This document shows positions 34,041 through 42,777 of a stretch of DNA of 64,000 nucleotides, in pieces (position 1 is the first letter of the stretch; each line of letters begins with the position of its first letter). A program made the position numbers and the translations under genes. The notes under the pieces were generated by a model. It was not told the origin of the DNA. It ran no database searches and saw only the letters and a program-made list of their open reading frames with translations. Origin of the DNA: CAMDPA01 sp964574325 (GTDB lineage Bacteria > Pseudomonadota > Alphaproteobacteria > Rhizobiales > Hyphomicrobiaceae). The stretch is taken from the NCBI GenBank assembly GCA_964574325.1, contig CAZNMY010000020.1:7170-71169 (forward strand). The letters run 5' to 3'.

Positions 34041-34637
34041 ATGCGACTGCAGAACCATGCTGCCACTTGCAAGATCACGGCGGTTCTTGCCATTGCCACC
34101 GCTGCATCGGTGCTACTGCTCGCGCCAGCGACTGAGGCCGCCAAGCTCCAGGGATTCGCCTGGATGTGCCAGGAAAAGCAGCTCTGTCATTGGCACAAGG
34201 CGATCGTCGCCCCACCGAAAGGATGGAGTGAGGACGAGAGCTGGACCACGCGATACAAATCGATGGTCATGTTTCCCAACGGCGACAAGAGCCGTTCGAA
34301 ACCCGTGATGTACGTGCGTGCCCACGCAGGCGAAGCCGATCTCCCGATCGAGAATTACGCAAGCGTTGCACAGGTGCGCTGGAAAAAGAATCTGCCCGAC
34401 ACCACGATCGAAGCGCTTCCCGATTTCCCGCGGGCCGGCAAACCGACGATCAAGGTGTTCCTCTACAAGAACCCCTCTCAACCCGATCAGGCATTCGAGC
34501 TCACCGCCTTCCTCAAGGACACCGACGAAGCCAACCCGAAGCAGCACTACTTCTTCCAGGTCGTCCTCTCCGCGCCCAATCGCGCCCAACTCGACAAAGC
34601 CAAGTCGGCGTTCTACGACGTGCTGAAGCGCCTCTGA
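34041..34637 (+). CDS. Secreted hypothetical protein
   Basis: The product is 198 aa from ATG 34041 with GGGAG 7 nt upstream. The signal peptide is about 1-36 (hydrophobic ITAVLAIATAASVLLLAP, cleavage near TEA). The mature N-terminus has a close Cys pair (WMCQEKQLCHWHK) likely to form a disulphide, then a mixed alpha/beta domain ending NRAQLDKAKSAFYDVLKRL. No family was recognised. Confidence 0.7.
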   Translation: MRLQNHAATCKITAVLAIATAASVLLLAPATEAAKLQGFAWMCQEKQLCHWHKAIVAPPKGWSEDESWTTRYKSMVMFPNGDKSRSKPVMYVRAHAGEADLPIENYASVAQVRWKKNLPDTTIEALPDFPRAGKPTIKVFLYKNPSQPDQAFELTAFLKDTDEANPKQHYFFQVVLSAPNRAQLDKAKSAFYDVLKRL

Positions 34638-34741
34638 CGTCGGGCTGATGCCGCGTTTCGCACTCCACACGCGCACCACACGTTGACACGCGCGCCTTCA
34701 CCGTCTCGTATGTGGAAAACAAACTCAGGGACGGAAGACAC

Positions 34742-35716
34742 ATGAAACTCACGACACGCGCCATACTGCCCATCGCAGCCCTTGGATTGGTCTGCGCAGC
34801 CACATCGGCGATGGCGCAGACGTATCCGTCGAAGACCGTCAAGGTGATCGTTCCGAACACGGCCGGCAGCGGCGTCGACATCGTCGGCCGCGCCGTGTCC
34901 CAACGCCTGCAGGATGCCCTCGGCCAACCCTTCGTCGTGGAGAACCGCCCCGGTGCCGGCACCACGACGGGCATCGCCGCTGCGGCCTCGTCGGAGCCGG
35001 ACGGCTACACGATCCTGTTCGCCACGGCGGCTATGACGACGACGCCGGTGACGATGGCCCGGCTTTCCTATGACGTCGGCCGCGACCTCGCCGGCGTCAT
35101 CCCGCTCGTCAACACGCCGCTCGTGATGGTAACGCCGGCCGGCCGCTACAAGAACGTGCAGGACTTCGTCGCCAAGGCGAAAGCAGCACCCGGCAAACTC
35201 AATTATGCCGTTATCGGGTATGGCGCAGCCGCCCACTTCGCCTCGGAGCAGTTCGCGCTCGCCGCGGGCTACAAGGCCCAGATGGTGTCGTTCCGCGGCA
35301 CCAACGAGGCGCTGACCGAAGTGCTCGCCGGTCGCATGGAATTCTTCTTCACGCCGGTGACAGCCGCCCGCGGCCTGATCGCCGACAAGAAGCTCGATCC
35401 GCTGGCCGTCACGAGCGCAACGCGCGACCCCGAGATGCCGACCGTGCCGACGACGGAGGAGGCGGGCTACAAGAACAGCAATTTCGATTTCTGGGTCGGG
35501 CTTGTCGTGCCGCGCAAGACCCCGGCCGCGATCGTCGAAAAGCTTTATGCGGAAACGCTGAAGGTCTCCCAGACCAAGGAGTTCCGCGACCAGATGGCCA
35601 AGATCGGCGGCGTCGTCATGGCCCCGCTTAAGCCCGCCCAGTTCGACGACTTCATCAAGGGCGAGATCACCCGCAATCAAGCGACCGCCAAAGCCGCCGG
35701 CATCGAGGCGAAGTAA
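34742..35716 (+). CDS. BUG/TctC-type substrate-binding protein
   Basis: The product is 324 aa from ATG 34742. The signal peptide ends near AMA (residue 25). Canonical BUG features are YPSKTVKVIVPNTAGSGVDI, then FVVENRPGAGTTTGIAAAA, SEPDGYTILFAT, and FRGTNEALTEVLAGRMEFFF. This is a standard-length BUG protein of the Bordetella/Ralstonia type, different from the two longer ones at 1217 and 4902. No TctAB genes lie nearby. The following carboxylase gene is on the opposite strand. Confidence 0.92.
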   Translation: MKLTTRAILPIAALGLVCAATSAMAQTYPSKTVKVIVPNTAGSGVDIVGRAVSQRLQDALGQPFVVENRPGAGTTTGIAAAASSEPDGYTILFATAAMTTTPVTMARLSYDVGRDLAGVIPLVNTPLVMVTPAGRYKNVQDFVAKAKAAPGKLNYAVIGYGAAAHFASEQFALAAGYKAQMVSFRGTNEALTEVLAGRMEFFFTPVTAARGLIADKKLDPLAVTSATRDPEMPTVPTTEEAGYKNSNFDFWVGLVVPRKTPAAIVEKLYAETLKVSQTKEFRDQMAKIGGVVMAPLKPAQFDDFIKGEITRNQATAKAAGIEAK

Positions 35717-35772
35717 ACTCGGCAAACGAATGCCCCGACACCCGACTGACGTCAGGGCTGTTCCCGTCCGTT

Positions 35773-37758
35773 CTATTCATCGAGCCGTACCAGCACCGTC
35801 CCCTCCTGCACGAGGTCGCCGGCAGCTGCCATCACCTCTGCGATCCGGCCGTCGCGTGGGGCGATCAGCGTATGCTCCATCTTCATCGCTTCGAGGACGA
35901 TCAGCGGATCGCCCTTCACGACAGCTTGCCCCGCCGACGCTTTCACGACCTTCACCAACCCCGGGATCGGCGCCACCACGCGATCCTCACCGGCCGCATC
36001 GTCCTCGAGCGCGCCGAGCGCATCGGGCACCGTGAAACGTGCGCTGCGGCCACTTACGTAGACAGCGATTTCAGCGCCCGCGAGAACGACCTCCGCTTCG
36101 CGCGTCACGCCTTCCGCTTCGTAGCGTACATGCGATCCTTCGCGCCGATCCCCGCACAGCACGAAACCGAAGCTCTCACCGCGGCTCGTCACCGCGATGT
36201 GCTTTTCATCCCGCACCTCGACCGCCGATTCGATTCGCTCCTCGCCATGAACGAGCAGTGCGTGCAGAACCGCCGCCCCCCATTGCCGCCACCCGATCAT
36301 CGACGCCCACGGATCGCTCGACGATGCCGCCGCCCTCACAACGCCGCACGCCACAGCCGCCGCCAGCGCGATCGTCTCGATGTCCGGTTTCCCGCCGGCC
36401 GTGAGCACACCGATTTCGCGTTCGATCAGCCCCGTATCGACATCGCCCGCGACGAACGCGGGATGCCGCGCCAACGCCGCAAGAAACGCAATGTTCGTCA
36501 CCGAGCCCGATGCGCGCGTGGCTTCCAGCGCGCGCGACAGCTTCCGCAGCGCCGACGCGCGATCGCGCCCGTGCACGATCACCTTCGCGATCATCGGATC
36601 GTAGTACGGCGTGATCTCGTCGCCCGCACGAACGCCCGTATCGACCCGCGCGAGTTGCACCGGCAGTTCCAGATGCGTCAGCTTTCCGGTGGCCGGCGCG
36701 AAGTTGCGCTCCGCATCCTCCGCATAGATCCGCGCCTCGAACGCGTGCCCGCGAACGGCGAGCTGCTCCTGCCGCAGCGTGAACTTCTCGCCAGCGGCAA
36801 CGCGCAACTGCCACGCGACGAGATCGTGCCCGGTGATCGCCTCCGTCACCGGATGCTCGACCTGCAGCCGCGTATTCATCTCCATGAAGTAGAAGCGATC
36901 GGCTCTGAGCCCCTCGCTCGCATCGACGATGAATTCCACCGTGCCCGCCCCGCGATAGCCGACGGCCAGCGCCGCCTTCACGGCAGCTTCGCCCATCGCC
37001 GCGCGCATTTCGGCCGTCATCCCCGGCGCGGGCGCTTCCTCGATCACTTTCTGATGTCGCCGCTGCAGCGAGCAATCGCGCTCGAACAGATGCACCGCGT
37101 TGCCGTGCGCGTCGGCGAACACCTGCACCTCGATATGCCGTGGCCGAGACACGTAAGCCTCGACGATCACGCCGGCATCCCCGAAGCTCGACGTCGCCTC
37201 GCGCTGCGCACTCTCCAGCGCCGCCGCGAAATCCTGCGGCCGCTCTACCCGCCGCATACCCTTGCCGCCGCCGCCCGCCCGCGCCTTGATCAGCACGGGA
37301 TAGCCGATGCGCTCCGCCTCTTCGGCGAGGACAGCGAAGTCCTGAGCCTCGCCGTGATAGCCCGGCACGACCGGCACGCCAGCCGCCACCATCAGCCGCT
37401 TGGCCGCATCCTTCAGGCCCATCGCGCGAATAGCGCCAGCGGGCGGCCCGATGAAAACGAGCCCCGCCGCCTCGCACGCCTCGACGAAGGCGTGGTTCTC
37501 CGACAGGAAACCGTAGCCGGGATGGATCGCCTGCGCGCCGGCACGCTTCGCCGCCGCGATGATCGCCTGAGCGTTCAGATAGCTTTCCGCTGCCGGTGGC
37601 GGTCCAATCCTGTAGGCTTCGTCGGCGACCTCGACGTGCATCGAGCGGGCGTCGGCATCCGAATAGACCGCGACGCACCGAATACCGAGCCGCCGCGCGG
37701 TGCGGATGATCCGGACGGCGATCTCGCCGCGATTGGCGATCAGGATGGTGTTGAACAT
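35773..37758 (-). CDS. Biotin-dependent acyl-CoA carboxylase alpha subunit (methylcrotonyl/propionyl-CoA type)
   Basis: The product is 661 aa: biotin carboxylase (1-450: NTILIANRGEIAVRIIRTAR, GGGGKGMRRV ATP loop, MNTRLQVEHPVTEAITG), a linker BT domain, and a C-terminal biotinyl domain with VLEAMKMEHT (biotinyl Lys626). This subunit carboxylates biotin with ATP and bicarbonate for leucine/isoprenoid or propionate catabolism. Beta carboxyltransferase and acyl-CoA dehydrogenase genes usually lie beside it but are absent here, so the acyl-CoA substrate cannot be assigned. Confidence 0.9.
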   Translation of the reverse strand: MFNTILIANRGEIAVRIIRTARRLGIRCVAVYSDADARSMHVEVADEAYRIGPPPAAESYLNAQAIIAAAKRAGAQAIHPGYGFLSENHAFVEACEAAGLVFIGPPAGAIRAMGLKDAAKRLMVAAGVPVVPGYHGEAQDFAVLAEEAERIGYPVLIKARAGGGGKGMRRVERPQDFAAALESAQREATSSFGDAGVIVEAYVSRPRHIEVQVFADAHGNAVHLFERDCSLQRRHQKVIEEAPAPGMTAEMRAAMGEAAVKAALAVGYRGAGTVEFIVDASEGLRADRFYFMEMNTRLQVEHPVTEAITGHDLVAWQLRVAAGEKFTLRQEQLAVRGHAFEARIYAEDAERNFAPATGKLTHLELPVQLARVDTGVRAGDEITPYYDPMIAKVIVHGRDRASALRKLSRALEATRASGSVTNIAFLAALARHPAFVAGDVDTGLIEREIGVLTAGGKPDIETIALAAAVACGVVRAAASSSDPWASMIGWRQWGAAVLHALLVHGEERIESAVEVRDEKHIAVTSRGESFGFVLCGDRREGSHVRYEAEGVTREAEVVLAGAEIAVYVSGRSARFTVPDALGALEDDAAGEDRVVAPIPGLVKVVKASAGQAVVKGDPLIVLEAMKMEHTLIAPRDGRIAEVMAAAGDLVQEGTVLVRLDE

Positions 37759-37906
37759 GGAGTATCAGCCGCAGCCGGATTGAATGGTTTCGACACCGAC
37801 TATAGCAAGAACACTTCGGCCAGCATTCGCCAATCGCAGCCGCACATCGGGTTGCACCAGGATGAGCCAGGTATCGCCGTCACGCCAGACAACGAGGTCG
37901 AAAAAG

Positions 37907-38473
37907 ATGCCCCCTCCCCGCATCTATCTGGCCGGTCCCGAGGTGTTCCTGCCCAACGCCAACGAAGCCGGCCGCATCAAATGCGCGGTTGCAGCCGAGT
38001 ACGGACTGGAAGGCGTCTACCCCCTCGACGCCAGCCTCGACCTGTCCGGCCTCGACAAGCGCGCGCAAGCCACACTCATCTCGCGCAGCAACGAGGACCT
38101 GATGCGCTCCTGCGTTGCCGTCATCGCGAACCTCACGCCGTTCCGCGGCGCTTCCGCCGACGCCGGCACCGCCTTCGAGGTCGGCTTCATGCGCGCGCTC
38201 GGCCGCACCGTGCTCGGCTACACCAACACCCCACTCGACTACGTGCCCCGCGCCGAAAGCGTGCGCGCGCAGCCGCGCCTTCCCTTCGACGCCGATGCCT
38301 CCGCAGTCGCCATCGAGGATTTCGATTTGGCGGAAAATCTGATGATCGAAATCGCCATCGAAGCCTCCGGCAGCCGCCTCGTCCGCCACCATGCCCCCGC
38401 AGGCCAGGAAATGACCGACCTCACCGCTTTTCGCATCTGCCTCGATGAAGCCCGGCGGCTGTTGCTGGTGTAG
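37907..38473 (+). CDS. Nucleoside 2-deoxyribosyltransferase family protein
   Basis: The product is 188 aa from ATG 37907 with GAGG upstream. Motifs are RIYLAGPEVFLPNANEAG, the catalytic-region DLMRSCVAVIANLTPFRG, and ADAGTAFEVGFMRALGRTVL with the nucleophile Glu in FEVG. These enzymes move deoxyribose between bases or hydrolyse modified (deoxy)nucleotides, as RCL-type enzymes do. Divergent from the carboxylase gene. The actual substrate is unknown. Confidence 0.85.
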   Translation: MPPPRIYLAGPEVFLPNANEAGRIKCAVAAEYGLEGVYPLDASLDLSGLDKRAQATLISRSNEDLMRSCVAVIANLTPFRGASADAGTAFEVGFMRALGRTVLGYTNTPLDYVPRAESVRAQPRLPFDADASAVAIEDFDLAENLMIEIAIEASGSRLVRHHAPAGQEMTDLTAFRICLDEARRLLLV

Positions 38474-38527
38474 GACGAGCTAGAGCGCTATCTGGTTGAT
38501 GAGAACCGTATCCGCAAAACCGGCGCC

Positions 38528-38633
38528 GTAGGTCGGGTCAAGGCCCTACCGCGACCCGACATTTTCCGGCATACCGTGGAAATTGGGTCGCTCCCGGCTC
38601 GCGCTCCGCGCGTCCGGGGTTGACCCAACCTAC
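38528..38633. repeat. Long imperfect inverted repeat in intergenic region
   Basis: Arms GTAGGTCGGGTCAA (38528-38541) and TTGACCCAACCTAC (38620-38633) pair except for one G-T position. Between them are smaller complementary pieces (CGACCCGAC, AATTGGGTCG, CGCGCTCCGCGCG). This is the layout of dispersed BIME-like repeats. It occupies much of the 303-bp gap before the molybdenum hydroxylase operon; the rest shows no gene. Confidence 0.65.
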
Positions 38634-38776
38634 GTGAACGGCGCCCTCGCTCCCCGCAGGCCTCCCCGCCAGATCCGCACAGCGCTGTCTCCCCCTGTCG
38701 ACGCGCCCGCCCAAGTGCGATAGACGGTCGAAATGCCGATTCACCCATCCCTCCAAGGCGACAGCTCACAGCGGAT

Positions 38777-39655
38777 ATGAAGACCGCCCCATTCGAATAT
38801 TCGAGGCCCCAGACGCTCGACGAAGCCTGTGCGCTTCTCGCAGCCGACCCGGACTCGCGCCTCATCGCCGGTGGCCAGACGCTGGTGCCGATGATGGCCA
38901 TGCGGCTCGCCCGCCCGTCACGCCTGATCGACATCCAGCGCATCGGCGAGCTAGCCGGTATCCGCGAGGACGGTGACGTCATCGCCATCGGCGCGGTTAC
39001 ACGGCAGGTCGCGGCCGAACGCTCGGCCCTCGTCGCCGCGAAGCTGCCGTTGCTCGCAGCCGCGATCCCCTGGGTCGGACACGCACCGACGCGGGCACGC
39101 GGCACCGTCGGCGGCTCCATCGCCAACGCCGATCCCGCAGCCGAGATTCCGCTCGTCCTCGCCACGCTTGGCGGTCACGTCGTGATCAAGGAAGGCAAGG
39201 AGCGTCGCGCCGTCACGATGCCGGACCTCGTGCTCGGCCCGATGACCACATCCGTTCCCGCCGCCGGCTGCATCGTGGAAGCGCGTTTCCCCGTCTGGAA
39301 CGACAGGCGTATCGGCGTCGGATTCCACGAAGTCAGCGCCCGCAAGAGCGACTTCGCGTATGTCTCCGCCGCAGCCCAGGTAGCACTCGACGACGCCGGC
39401 CGCTGCACCCGCCTCGCCCTCGGCATCGGCGGTGCCACACCGGTCCCGACGCGCCTCGACAGCGTCGAGACCGCCTTGAAGGGCCAGACCATCACGGCCG
39501 AGAAGATCCGCGCCGCGGTGAGCGAAGCCATGTCCGGGCTCGAGATCATGCGCGACAGCCACGCCACCGACGCCTACCGCCGCCGCGTCGCCATCGGCCT
39601 CGCCGAACGCGCTGTTCTCGATGCCGTCGCCAACGCCAAGGGAGGCCGCGCGTGA
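38777..39655 (+). CDS. Molybdenum hydroxylase FAD subunit (CoxM/CutM-like)
   Basis: The product is 292 aa and is the medium, FAD-binding subunit of a xanthine-oxidase-family hydroxylase: FEYSRPQTLDEACALLA, the FAD loop LIAGGQTLVPMMAMRLARP, and the second FAD motif ARGTVGGSIANADPAAEIP. It passes electrons from the Fe-S subunit to the acceptor. First gene of an M-S-L set on one strand, overlapping the Fe-S subunit gene by four bases (GTGA). Confidence 0.93.
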   Translation: MKTAPFEYSRPQTLDEACALLAADPDSRLIAGGQTLVPMMAMRLARPSRLIDIQRIGELAGIREDGDVIAIGAVTRQVAAERSALVAAKLPLLAAAIPWVGHAPTRARGTVGGSIANADPAAEIPLVLATLGGHVVIKEGKERRAVTMPDLVLGPMTTSVPAAGCIVEARFPVWNDRRIGVGFHEVSARKSDFAYVSAAAQVALDDAGRCTRLALGIGGATPVPTRLDSVETALKGQTITAEKIRAAVSEAMSGLEIMRDSHATDAYRRRVAIGLAERAVLDAVANAKGGRA

Positions 39656-40137
39656 AAGTCGAACTCAACGTCAACGGCGCCACGCACACGACCGAGGTGG
39701 AGACGCGCACCACATTGCTCGACTGCATCCGCGACAACCTCGATCTCACCGGCGCACATACCGGCTGCGAGCACGGTGTCTGCGGCGCGTGCACGGTTCT
39801 CATCGACGGCGAGCCTGCACGCTCGTGCCTGATCTTCGCCTGCCAGGCCGACGGCTACGAGATCACCACGATCGAGGCTCTCGCGCCCGCACCCGGCGAA
39901 CTCGGCATCATCCAGGACGCGTTCTGCGAAATGCACGGCATGCAATGCGGCTACTGCACGCCCGCGATGATCCTCACGGCGCACGCACTCCTGAAACGCA
40001 ACGCAGCGCCCACGCGCGAAGACATCGTCGACGCCATCTCCGGCAACATCTGCCGCTGCACCGGCTACGGACAGATCGTCGAGTCGATCGAACTCGCCGC
40101 GCAGCGCATGCGCGGCACGAACGAGGCCGCGCCGTAA
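39652..40137 (+). CDS. Molybdenum hydroxylase [2Fe-2S] subunit (CoxS-like)
   Basis: The product is 161 aa, starting at GTG 39652 inside the stop of the FAD gene, with GGGAGG upstream. Two [2Fe-2S] clusters are predicted. The plant-type site is in GCEHGVCGACTVLIDG with a later Cys in ARSCL. The C-terminal site is in MQCGYCTPAM and NICRCTGYGQIV. It links the Mo and FAD subunits. A 148-bp repeat-filled gap separates it from the Mo subunit gene. Confidence 0.96.
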   Translation: MKVELNVNGATHTTEVETRTTLLDCIRDNLDLTGAHTGCEHGVCGACTVLIDGEPARSCLIFACQADGYEITTIEALAPAPGELGIIQDAFCEMHGMQCGYCTPAMILTAHALLKRNAAPTREDIVDAISGNICRCTGYGQIVESIELAAQRMRGTNEAAP

Positions 40138-40155
40138 TGCATGCAAAACCTGACG

Positions 40156-40280
40156 TCTTCTCCTCCCCCCTTGTGGGGGAGGTGGCCCGTAGGGCCGGAG
40201 GGGGGTGCCATTCGCACACCGCTCTCGCCTTTCTTACCCCCACCCCCGACCCCTCCCCACAAGGGGGAGGGGGGCAGGTA
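40156..40280. repeat. Pair of inverted GC-rich repeats inside the molybdenum hydroxylase operon
   Basis: One copy (about 40156-40206) reads CTCCCCCCTTGTGGGGGAGG then TGGCCCGTAGGGCCGGAGG. A second copy in opposite orientation (about 40237-40279) reads ACCCCCACCCCCGACCCCTC then CCCACAAGGGGGAGG. Together they could fold into one large stem between the Fe-S and Mo genes. The same element is found once at 46829-46878. Confidence 0.8.
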
Positions 40281-40285
40281 CACCC

Positions 40286-42712
40286 ATGACCACCCCCACC
40301 AACTTCCGCTACATCGGCAAGCCCCGCCGCGTCCGCGAGGACCGCCGCTTCGTCGTCGGCAAAGGCAAGTACGTCGCCGACGTGAAACTCGACGGCACGC
40401 TCCACGTTGCGCTGGTCCCGTCGCAACACCCGGCCGCGAAAATACTGAAGATCGATGCCTCGGCCGCGCTCGCGATGCCGGGCGTCCATTACGTTCTGAC
40501 CGGTGACGAGTTGTCGAAGGCGGTCGAGCCGATGATGAACGGCTTGAACACGCCGAAGGTGCGCCGCTTCTCCCTCGCGGTCGGCCAGACCCGCTACATG
40601 AGCGAATGGGTTGCCGCCGTCGTGGCCGACACCCGCGCGCTGGCAGAGGACGCCGCCGAACTGGTCGAGGTCGACTACGAGCCCCTGCCGTTCGTGATCG
40701 ACAACGAGGAAGCCTACGACAAGTCCTCGCCCCTCGTGCACGAGGAGCACGGCACCAATACGCTTCTCGACAAGACGTTCGTGTGGGGAGAGGTCGACAA
40801 GGATTTCGCGGCGAGCCCGAAAAAGCTGAAGTTCCGCGTCACCTGGGGCCGCAGTGCAACCGTGCCGATCGAGACGTTCGGCGTTATCACCCGCTGGGAC
40901 CCCTGGCGCGAGATCCTCGAAGTCTGGGCGTCGATCCAGATGCCGAAGTATTCCGACCAGATCGCGCGCGCATTGCGTATTCCCGCGACCCAGGTCCGCG
41001 TCTACCAGGACGTCGATGTCGGCGGCAGCTATGGCGTCAAGCGCGGCATCAAGCACACGGTGCTCGCAGCCTATCTCGCCCGCAAGCTCGGCCGCCCCGT
41101 GCGGCTGATCGAGGACCGGCTCGAGAACATGCGCGCCGGCGACATGCACGGCCCCGACCGAATCTTCGATGTCGAAATCGCCCACGACAACGACGGCCTC
41201 ATCAAGGCGATGCGGATGCGCGCGCTGGACAACGTCGGCGCTTATGCCGGTCGCTCACCGTTCCAGCTGGGCAAGCCGATCGGCGCGATCTGCGGCCCCT
41301 ACACGATGCAGAGCGTGCAGTACCACGCGGTCTCCGTGCTCTCGAACAAGGCAGCGCAGGAAGCCGTGCGCGGCTTCGGTCAGGCGCCGACGAACTACGC
41401 GATCGAGACGGCCCTCAACAAGGTCGCCGAGGCCGTCGGCATCGACCGCCTCGAAGTCCGCCGTCGCAACCTGATAAAGACCGAGCAGTTCCCCTACCTG
41501 ATCCCCTCGGGCACCACATACGACAGCGGCGAGTATCACACCGTCCTCGACAAGACGCTCGCGCACGTGGGCGGCTGGAACGCGCTGATCGCGGAACGCG
41601 ACAGTTTGCGCAAAGCAGGTCAACTCGCCGGTGTCGGCATCGCCGCGTGCCTCGAGCCGTCGGGCGGCAACTCGTCGTTCGAGCCGCTACTCAATCCCGC
41701 CAACACGACGACGACGTGGATGGATTCCGTCCGCGTCATGATCGACGGCGTCGGTTCGGTCACCGCGACGATACACACCACCTCCGCAGGCCAGGCCCAC
41801 GAGCAGCTCTGCGCGACGGCGCTCGGCGAGGTTCTCGAAATCGATCCCGACCGCTTCCGCATCGTGCGCGCCGACAGTCTCACGTCGCTGCCGTCGAACT
41901 CGCCCGTCGGCAGCCGCATGGCCGTGATGCTCGGTGGCGCCTGCTTCAACGCAGGCAACAAGATGAAGGCGAAGCTGGTCAAGATCGCTGCCAAGCGCTT
42001 CGGTGTCGACGAAACCGCGGTCGAATACAGCGAAGGCCGCTGCATCGAGAAAGCCACTGGTAAAGCGCTCGAGTGGATGGATCTCGTGACCATCGCCCAC
42101 CGCCACTTCCACGAATTGCCCGAAGGCATGGAACCGGGCCTCGAAGTGTCAGCCGTCTATCAGGTCCCCACCGGCAACAAGCTCCCCGAGAACGACCGGG
42201 TGCAGATGTACCCGTGCCATTCTTTCGAATTCCACCTCGTCCTGCTCGTCCTCGATCCGGTGACGGCCAAGCCCGAGATCAAGCGGTACGTCATCGGCCA
42301 CGATTGCGGCGTGCAGATCAACCCGCTCGTCGTCAAGGGCATGACGCTCGGCGGCATCGCTCATGGGCTCGGCGCGACGCTGCTCGAAGAGTTCGTCTAC
42401 GACAGCGAGGGCCAGATGATGAGCCAGTCGCTGATGGACTACCTGCTGCCGTCATCACACGAGGTGCCCAAGGTCGAGATCGTGCACCACTGCACGCCCT
42501 CGCCGGTCTCCGTGTTCGGCCAGAAGGGCTCCGGCGAGTCGGGCTATCTCGGTTCGCCCGCCGCCATCTCCAGCGCCATCAACGACGCCGTAGCGCCCCT
42601 CGGCCTCTCCTTCGACAAGCTCCCGATCCGCATCTCCGCGCTCGGCGATGCGATTGCGTCAAGGCTGGGTTCAGACCCCGCGGGTCTGACCCCACGTCCG
42701 AACAGCGACTGA
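40286..42712 (+). CDS. Molybdenum hydroxylase large subunit (CoxL/xanthine dehydrogenase-like)
   Basis: The product is 808 aa from ATG 40286, with the upstream repeat providing a G-rich ribosome site; further in-frame codons upstream lie in the repeat. It binds the molybdopterin-cytosine dinucleotide cofactor: DVGGSYGVKRGIKHTVLAAY, then AVRGFGQAPTNYAIETALNK, and near the C-terminus the catalytic Glu in FGQKGSGESGYLGSPAAISS. The CO-dehydrogenase AYxCSFR loop is not present, so the substrate is an aldehyde or N-heterocycle, not CO. The last 12 or so residues (GSDPAGLTPRP) are translated from a dispersed palindrome. Confidence 0.93.
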   Translation: MTTPTNFRYIGKPRRVREDRRFVVGKGKYVADVKLDGTLHVALVPSQHPAAKILKIDASAALAMPGVHYVLTGDELSKAVEPMMNGLNTPKVRRFSLAVGQTRYMSEWVAAVVADTRALAEDAAELVEVDYEPLPFVIDNEEAYDKSSPLVHEEHGTNTLLDKTFVWGEVDKDFAASPKKLKFRVTWGRSATVPIETFGVITRWDPWREILEVWASIQMPKYSDQIARALRIPATQVRVYQDVDVGGSYGVKRGIKHTVLAAYLARKLGRPVRLIEDRLENMRAGDMHGPDRIFDVEIAHDNDGLIKAMRMRALDNVGAYAGRSPFQLGKPIGAICGPYTMQSVQYHAVSVLSNKAAQEAVRGFGQAPTNYAIETALNKVAEAVGIDRLEVRRRNLIKTEQFPYLIPSGTTYDSGEYHTVLDKTLAHVGGWNALIAERDSLRKAGQLAGVGIAACLEPSGGNSSFEPLLNPANTTTTWMDSVRVMIDGVGSVTATIHTTSAGQAHEQLCATALGEVLEIDPDRFRIVRADSLTSLPSNSPVGSRMAVMLGGACFNAGNKMKAKLVKIAAKRFGVDETAVEYSEGRCIEKATGKALEWMDLVTIAHRHFHELPEGMEPGLEVSAVYQVPTGNKLPENDRVQMYPCHSFEFHLVLLVLDPVTAKPEIKRYVIGHDCGVQINPLVVKGMTLGGIAHGLGATLLEEFVYDSEGQMMSQSLMDYLLPSSHEVPKVEIVHHCTPSPVSVFGQKGSGESGYLGSPAAISSAINDAVAPLGLSFDKLPIRISALGDAIASRLGSDPAGLTPRPNSD
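42667..42693. repeat. Dispersed palindrome, GGGTCAGACCC family, copy 2
   Basis: GGGTTCAGACCCC and GGGTCTGACCC arms: 7 bp perfect (CAGACCC/GGGTCTG), one bulged T, then GGGT/ACCC. It lies inside the coding 3' end of the molybdenum large subunit and supplies its C-terminal residues. Confidence 0.8.
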
Positions 42713-42746
42713 GCTGCAGGATTGTAACGTGCGCGACCGGTGCCAT

Positions 42747-42773
42747 AGGGTCAGACCCGCAGGGTCTGACCCT
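42747..42773. repeat. Dispersed palindrome, GGGTCAGACCC family, copy 3
   Basis: Perfect 12-bp arms, AGGGTCAGACCC (42747-42758) and GGGTCTGACCCT (42762-42773), with a GCA loop, the same sequence as copy 1 plus one pair. It begins 5 nt beyond the stop of the minus-strand 51-aa ORF, so it could serve as its 3' hairpin. Confidence 0.85.
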
Positions 42774-42777
42774 GTCA

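Noticed and set aside
40205..42712. CO dehydrogenase (coxMSL) assignment for the molybdenum hydroxylase
   Set aside because: The order M-S-L fits, but the active-site loop AYxCSFR of true CO dehydrogenases is not present in the large subunit.
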